Assembly: GCF_028289625.1 (NCBI RefSeq)
Contig: NZ_JANQOM010000013.1
Span: 160,650 to 224,649, forward strand
From: Winogradskyella sp.
GTDB taxonomy: Bacteria > Bacteroidota > Bacteroidia > Flavobacteriales > Flavobacteriaceae
Direction: 5' to 3'
Length of the DNA stretch: 64,000 nt
How positions within the stretch are numbered: the stretch's first letter is position 1; each line of letters begins with the position of its first letter. Made by a program: the position numbers and the translations under genes. The notes under the pieces were generated by a model, which did not search any database, was not told the origin of the DNA, and worked only from the letters and a program-made list of their open reading frames with translations. Below are positions 59,477 through 64,000 of the stretch, piece after piece.

Positions 59477-61030
59477 CTAATTCATTTCTTCAATAGTCCA
59501 GTTGAGATGCTTTTTCAAATCTTTATTGTCTGGAGAGAATTCTAATCCTTTACTCAAATAATGTTTCGCCTTTGGGTATATGTTATGTCTGTAATAATAG
59601 CGACCAGAAACGAGATAAGCATAGGCAATCATTTCGGAATTAACCATTAAAGTTTTATCTGTAGAATTGATAATTAATTCTAAATCATCGATATACTTTT
59701 CCCCGAGTGTAATCTTCTTTGATATATACGCTTCTTCTATCAGTTTTAATATTGTAAACGCTCTAAATGATTTTATTCTAATATTATCTTTTAAAAAAGG
59801 AAACTCTTCTTCCTTTTTTTCTATCTCTTTGATAGATTGTTCCGATAGAGGTAATGTAATCAGAGTATTTGTAACAGCATAGGTTATGCCATCCTTTGCC
59901 ATTCTACTGTTTGGATTATTTTTGAGTAATCGTTTTCCATAGAATATACATTTATCCAAGTCATCTTGTTTCAGATACTTTCTGAGTATATCTTCAAGCA
60001 AAAACAGTTCGCAATGTGACCTTACAGTTTCATCACTAAATTGACTAAGGACATTTAAACTTGACTCTAAAAATTCAATATCATTAGCATCGTTATCAAC
60101 AATTTTATAGAGGTAATAGTTTAAATCATGTTTATCAAAATCTTCTTCATATTTGAGTTCAGAAAAAATGTCTAAAAAATTCTCCACAGTCTCGATATTG
60201 TCAAATTCTGAATCATACAAAATCAAAAACGAAAGATTCTTCTTCATATATTCTGAAGGTGCATAAGGGTAATAAATCAAAGATTTGTCTATAAACTTCA
60301 AGGCCGATTCATAATCTTCCTCAACATATAATTCTATTGCCTTATTATAATACTGCATACCAATAAGTCCTTTTTTATCGATATCACCATCTCCAAAGAA
60401 ATATTCCATGTAAATTTCCTGATAGCCTTTTTGCTCAATTTCTTCTTTGCTTACGAGCTTCATTTTAGAAAGCTGATCCACAACTTTTTTTATTTCTGAA
60501 TCACTCATACTGAGAAAACCGTACTCCACAGGAGCTGTAGTTTCTAATTGAATATTATAGGTGTTAGGGTAAGCGATTAAATACACATGTCCTGGACTCT
60601 CTTTTACATGATATGGCACTTGTATTTGATCAAAAATGTAAGCGTAAACAGCTGTGGCTGTAACACAATTATATATCCCTTCATTGAAAATCTGTGGAAA
60701 GTAAGCAATATCCTCATATTTGGTAAATAGAGCATCATGCACCAAATCATAAATCTTTTTGATACGTTTTGTCTCCCTCTTCTTTGAATTCCCTTTCTCA
60801 GGTAAGTCTTTTATGAGATTATTAAGTCGTGATTTATAAATTTTGACATCTCCTTTTGTAACCGAAGTATCTATAACACTAAGATTTGCGATAAAGTCAT
60901 AGTTTAAAGTGTCACTCCTATAATTCTGAATAATTTCTGATTGATATAACACTTGTTGCTCTTGAGCCATCAAATTACAGGCGAATAACGGAAAGAGATA
61001 AAAGAAATATTTGAATTTGGATGATTTCAT
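59477..61030 (-). CDS. Exported protein with transglutaminase-like core and TPR-like repeats
   Basis: Signal peptide; YNCVTATAVYAYIFDQIQVPYHVKESPGHVYLIAYP; helical C-terminus with SALKFIDKSLIYYP, AKHYLSKGLEFSPDN. Confidence 0.7.
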   Translation of the reverse strand: MKSSKFKYFFYLFPLFACNLMAQEQQVLYQSEIIQNYRSDTLNYDFIANLSVIDTSVTKGDVKIYKSRLNNLIKDLPEKGNSKKRETKRIKKIYDLVHDALFTKYEDIAYFPQIFNEGIYNCVTATAVYAYIFDQIQVPYHVKESPGHVYLIAYPNTYNIQLETTAPVEYGFLSMSDSEIKKVVDQLSKMKLVSKEEIEQKGYQEIYMEYFFGDGDIDKKGLIGMQYYNKAIELYVEEDYESALKFIDKSLIYYPYAPSEYMKKNLSFLILYDSEFDNIETVENFLDIFSELKYEEDFDKHDLNYYLYKIVDNDANDIEFLESSLNVLSQFSDETVRSHCELFLLEDILRKYLKQDDLDKCIFYGKRLLKNNPNSRMAKDGITYAVTNTLITLPLSEQSIKEIEKKEEEFPFLKDNIRIKSFRAFTILKLIEEAYISKKITLGEKYIDDLELIINSTDKTLMVNSEMIAYAYLVSGRYYYRHNIYPKAKHYLSKGLEFSPDNKDLKKHLNWTIEEMN

Positions 61031-61182
61031 TGAGACAAATTAAGACAGATTGTGGTTAGGTGCAAAGTAATATTAAATTCTCTAAAACAAAATTTTGATT
61101 CTTAGAGCCTAAATTATTTAGTTCCTAGAGACAAAACAGTTATGAGATTTGAGCTAAAATCGTATGCATTCACTGCAAATAA

Positions 61183-61213
61183 AAAAGGTTAGATTCCAGT
61201 AATCTAACCTTTT
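61183..61213 (-). terminator. Rho-independent terminator-like hairpin
   Basis: AAAAGGTTAGATT-ccagt-AATCTAACCTTTT, perfect 13-bp stem, 5-nt loop, T-run on minus strand; just downstream of the 61242-63614 gene. Confidence 0.85.
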
Positions 61214-61241
61214 ATTTATAACTCGTGCTTTTAGTTACTAT

Positions 61242-63614
61242 CTAAGCTTTAATTTCTTTCATTAAATCATCATAAGTATAAAATGCTTTATCATCTTTAT
61301 CTTTATGGTAAAGTACACTTACCCTTATAGCTTTTAAACCAGTTACAGCCTGTAGATCTTCTAGTTCAACAATTTCAACATCATCATCTAGGTACTTTTT
61401 GGATTGTAAAAATTTAATATACCTCAAATACTCTCTTTCGTCTTCTTTTTGAGAATAGACAATACTAATTTTACCTTTTTGCGTTATGCGTTCATTGGTT
61501 CCTTTTATGTAAGCTTTATCAACACGTTTTTTAACAATTTCGTATCTCGCATTATAGGTACCGTCAACATCAAAGTGCTTTTCATCCATTCTAAAGCTGA
61601 TTGATAACGGTTGATTAAAAACCAATATCATGGAGGCAACATCTAAAGCCACAGGAAATTGCGATTGCATTTGATAGTACGAATTTTCCATCTCCACCAT
61701 GACCTGTAACTGCCAAAGTCTAAGATTATATAAGTAAATAGGATTAAAGCTATCTTCTTTTGTAATAGACTCGCCAATATACATATTGTGCTCTACACCA
61801 TCGGTCTTAAAGCGTTCAAAATAATGAGGATACATGGCCTGAGCGTCCACCTGTTTTTGGTCTAAAAGTGTCGCCATTTCTCTATTAATCAATGCTATAG
61901 TATCATCGTATTGTTTTCTATGATGATACAAAACATCTAACTCATCATTAATACTCGCATAGTACTTCTCAATCGAAGGTTTTAAGTCTGCATTTTTAAT
62001 CAAATGCCCAAACAGAGATTCAATCTCCTCTTTAAAAAAGGAGGAAATTTGATGTTCACTATCAACTTGGAACGAATTCTTAAGTCCAGTTAAATATTCA
62101 TTAATTTGAAAAATATACTGATCATAAATCGGAAGTGTTTCTTCTTGAGCTGCGCTATTTAAAATACGCTTCACAGAATTTAACTGCATGGTTAAGTCCT
62201 CTTTAGTAGCCCAATTTCTGGCTTCAGAGGATCCCTTTATGTCTATTTGCCCATAAAGTGGATAAATATTTTCAAATGCTATTTTATTAAAGTTTGGTTC
62301 TTTACCATTCATCTGATCCTTAATAAAATTTCTTGCTTCTAATGCAAACCGCCAATGCACACTAGGATGAATTGATGTACACTCTTTCTGAATAATTGCT
62401 TCTATCAGGTTTTCTTCATCATTTTTTGAACGTTCAACCGCAGATACGATATATGGCAGTACATCTACCAACTTGTTGGCATTAATACTATTTAATACCT
62501 TTGGTTCTTTTGACACAATCTCGAGAATTCCCATGAGTTCATTGTCATTGGCGATTGGCGCAAAAATGGCACTTTTATAACCTTGTTCGTATAAGACCTT
62601 AACATGAGGAGACTTCCCTTTAGATAGTTTGTATAACCTATCGACATCTGATACCGAAAAATAGGCCTTTTCACTAATTAGTCTATTATAAGACCACTCA
62701 CAAAGTGCGTTGTCACAAGATAGGATATCCTCTTTATTGAGAAGGAAACTATTCATTCCTACACCATAAACACGTTCGAAGGTGCTGTCTTCTTCGTTAT
62801 AAATTGAAAAACCAACTTCTAAATTCTTAAACCCAAACAGTGAGCGGAAAATTTCATAAAAACCTTCCATGAATCCTTCATCTTGTCTCTTATCTTCTCC
62901 GATTAAAGACGATTTTATATTTGAAATAGATTGATCGTCTGTGACATCGAAAATATTGGATATGATAAACCCCTTAAACTCGTAAGAATCTGGCGGAAAT
63001 TTTTCTTGCCAAAGCTCAATATTTTCAAAATTATCCAAGAGCTCATCAAAATCTTCTTGTGTTATTGGTTTAGCACCTTTTCTAGCATTGATTTCCATAA
63101 AATCTGCATTGTACAGAATTTTATAATAGCGCATTATTCCATTAGCATCGGGAATTTCATAAAAGAAAGGTCGCTTAAAATTAAGATCATACCCATAACA
63201 TGCTTTGAGTATAATAGCACAGGCAATAATGTAAGACTGATCGTAAGGCATGTTCTTTACCTTTAGCTCAAAGTCTGAACTTACATTTTTTAAAATAGCA
63301 TCGAATCGTTCCGAAGTTTTAAATATATGATTTTGAAAAGGTACAGTTGCTACTTTAATCTCATTATGAGTTAGTAGTGGGTTGAACGAATCATGTAATA
63401 TATTATTAATCTCAGTCTTAAGGGTTTCTAGTAAAGTTAAATCACTAAAACCTTCTCTTAATACAGGGTTCTCTTCGGCAATTTTTAATACCCTATTGGC
63501 ATTAGAAACCACATGATCACTATCCGAAGACTTAAGTTTTTCGTATTCATTAAATAGTTTATTAAAACTTACTTTAATGATAAAAGGAGATTCTATTTGG
63601 TCGTTAATATCCAT
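61242..63614 (-). CDS. GAF domain-containing protein
   Basis: FSVSDVDRLYKLSKGKSPHVKVLYEQGYKSAIFAPIANDNELMGILEIVSKEPKVLNSINANKLVDVLPYIVSAVER. Confidence 0.78.
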   Translation of the reverse strand: MDINDQIESPFIIKVSFNKLFNEYEKLKSSDSDHVVSNANRVLKIAEENPVLREGFSDLTLLETLKTEINNILHDSFNPLLTHNEIKVATVPFQNHIFKTSERFDAILKNVSSDFELKVKNMPYDQSYIIACAIILKACYGYDLNFKRPFFYEIPDANGIMRYYKILYNADFMEINARKGAKPITQEDFDELLDNFENIELWQEKFPPDSYEFKGFIISNIFDVTDDQSISNIKSSLIGEDKRQDEGFMEGFYEIFRSLFGFKNLEVGFSIYNEEDSTFERVYGVGMNSFLLNKEDILSCDNALCEWSYNRLISEKAYFSVSDVDRLYKLSKGKSPHVKVLYEQGYKSAIFAPIANDNELMGILEIVSKEPKVLNSINANKLVDVLPYIVSAVERSKNDEENLIEAIIQKECTSIHPSVHWRFALEARNFIKDQMNGKEPNFNKIAFENIYPLYGQIDIKGSSEARNWATKEDLTMQLNSVKRILNSAAQEETLPIYDQYIFQINEYLTGLKNSFQVDSEHQISSFFKEEIESLFGHLIKNADLKPSIEKYYASINDELDVLYHHRKQYDDTIALINREMATLLDQKQVDAQAMYPHYFERFKTDGVEHNMYIGESITKEDSFNPIYLYNLRLWQLQVMVEMENSYYQMQSQFPVALDVASMILVFNQPLSISFRMDEKHFDVDGTYNARYEIVKKRVDKAYIKGTNERITQKGKISIVYSQKEDEREYLRYIKFLQSKKYLDDDVEIVELEDLQAVTGLKAIRVSVLYHKDKDDKAFYTYDDLMKEIKA

Positions 63615-63713
63615 AATATAAAGCGCTTACTTATGTAAAGTTACGAATATTTAGAATAGTCGTTTCAGATTAGACTACCTTACAACGATTTTGTTACGTC
63701 AATACTGTTAAAA

Positions 63714-64000
63714 TTATAGCTTTTTTAGGCTTATGGCAAAGCCACCTCCCTCAGCTAGTTCAATTGAAAGTTTAGAGTTTTTATTTAGCTCTATTTTTTC
63801 AATATCAATATCCAACGGATTATCGTCCCAATGGGCATTTTTGCCATCTTTGTATATCCTGACTTCATACTTTTGGTCAGCATCGAGAAAGTCGAAACTC
63901 ACTTTGATAGTTCTCGAGTTTTCATCTGTGATCCCACCAACAAACCAATTCCCAGTTTCGCGCTCTTTGCGAGCTATGGTTACATAATCTCCGACTTGTC
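63714..64000 (-). CDS. Glycoside hydrolase family 97 C-terminal part (5' end outside window)
   Basis: Frame stays open to the window edge: QVGDYVTIARKERETGNWFVGGITDENSRTIKVSFDFLDADQKYEVRIYKDGKNAHWDDNPLDIDIEKIEL...LAEGGGFAISLKKL. Confidence 0.85.
   Translation of the reverse strand, partial: QVGDYVTIARKERETGNWFVGGITDENSRTIKVSFDFLDADQKYEVRIYKDGKNAHWDDNPLDIDIEKIELNKNSKLSIELAEGGGFAISLKKL

Overview
This 64 kb window looks like a Flavobacteriaceae-type (Bacteroidota) chromosome. The genes are AT-rich and densely packed, with DUF4249/TonB-receptor pairs, CarboxypepD_reg-like proteins and family-typical dispersed palindromic repeats. I saw no rRNA, tRNA, CRISPR array, phage or transposase. Main blocks: (i) an arsenosugar biosynthesis cluster at 2-7593 (ArsS C-terminus, rhodanese, TIGR04282 transferase, purine nucleoside phosphorylase, ArsM, unknown secreted protein, sterol-desaturase-like protein, DUF547, TIGR04283 glycosyltransferase); (ii) tandem BamA/TamA-like proteins; (iii) a translationally coupled FAD oxidoreductase / 4Fe-4S membrane protein / MORN-like repeat protein / two glycosyltransferases operon (16683-22660); (iv) mevalonate kinase, diphosphomevalonate decarboxylase and a UbiA prenyltransferase; (v) ppk1, a TonB receptor/DUF4249 pair, and a di-haem peroxidase; (vi) a giant lipoprotein that appears to fuse a metallophosphoesterase, a HipA/Fam20-like kinase-like segment and a BamA-type barrel; (vii) a divergent pyruvate-kinase-like protein; (viii) a selO-DUF427-hydrolase/OsmC-egtB-egtD run; (ix) an HD-domain/Pycsar-type membrane effector fusion with no cyclase nearby; (x) a GH97 C-terminus at the right edge. 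The most interesting leads are the kinase/phosphatase/barrel fusion, the HD-Pycsar orphan, the arsenosugar cluster with lipid-type accessory genes, an in-frame repeat-element insertion in the TIGR04283 glycosyltransferase, and the divergent pyruvate-kinase-like protein. All family calls come from motif recognition, with no database search.
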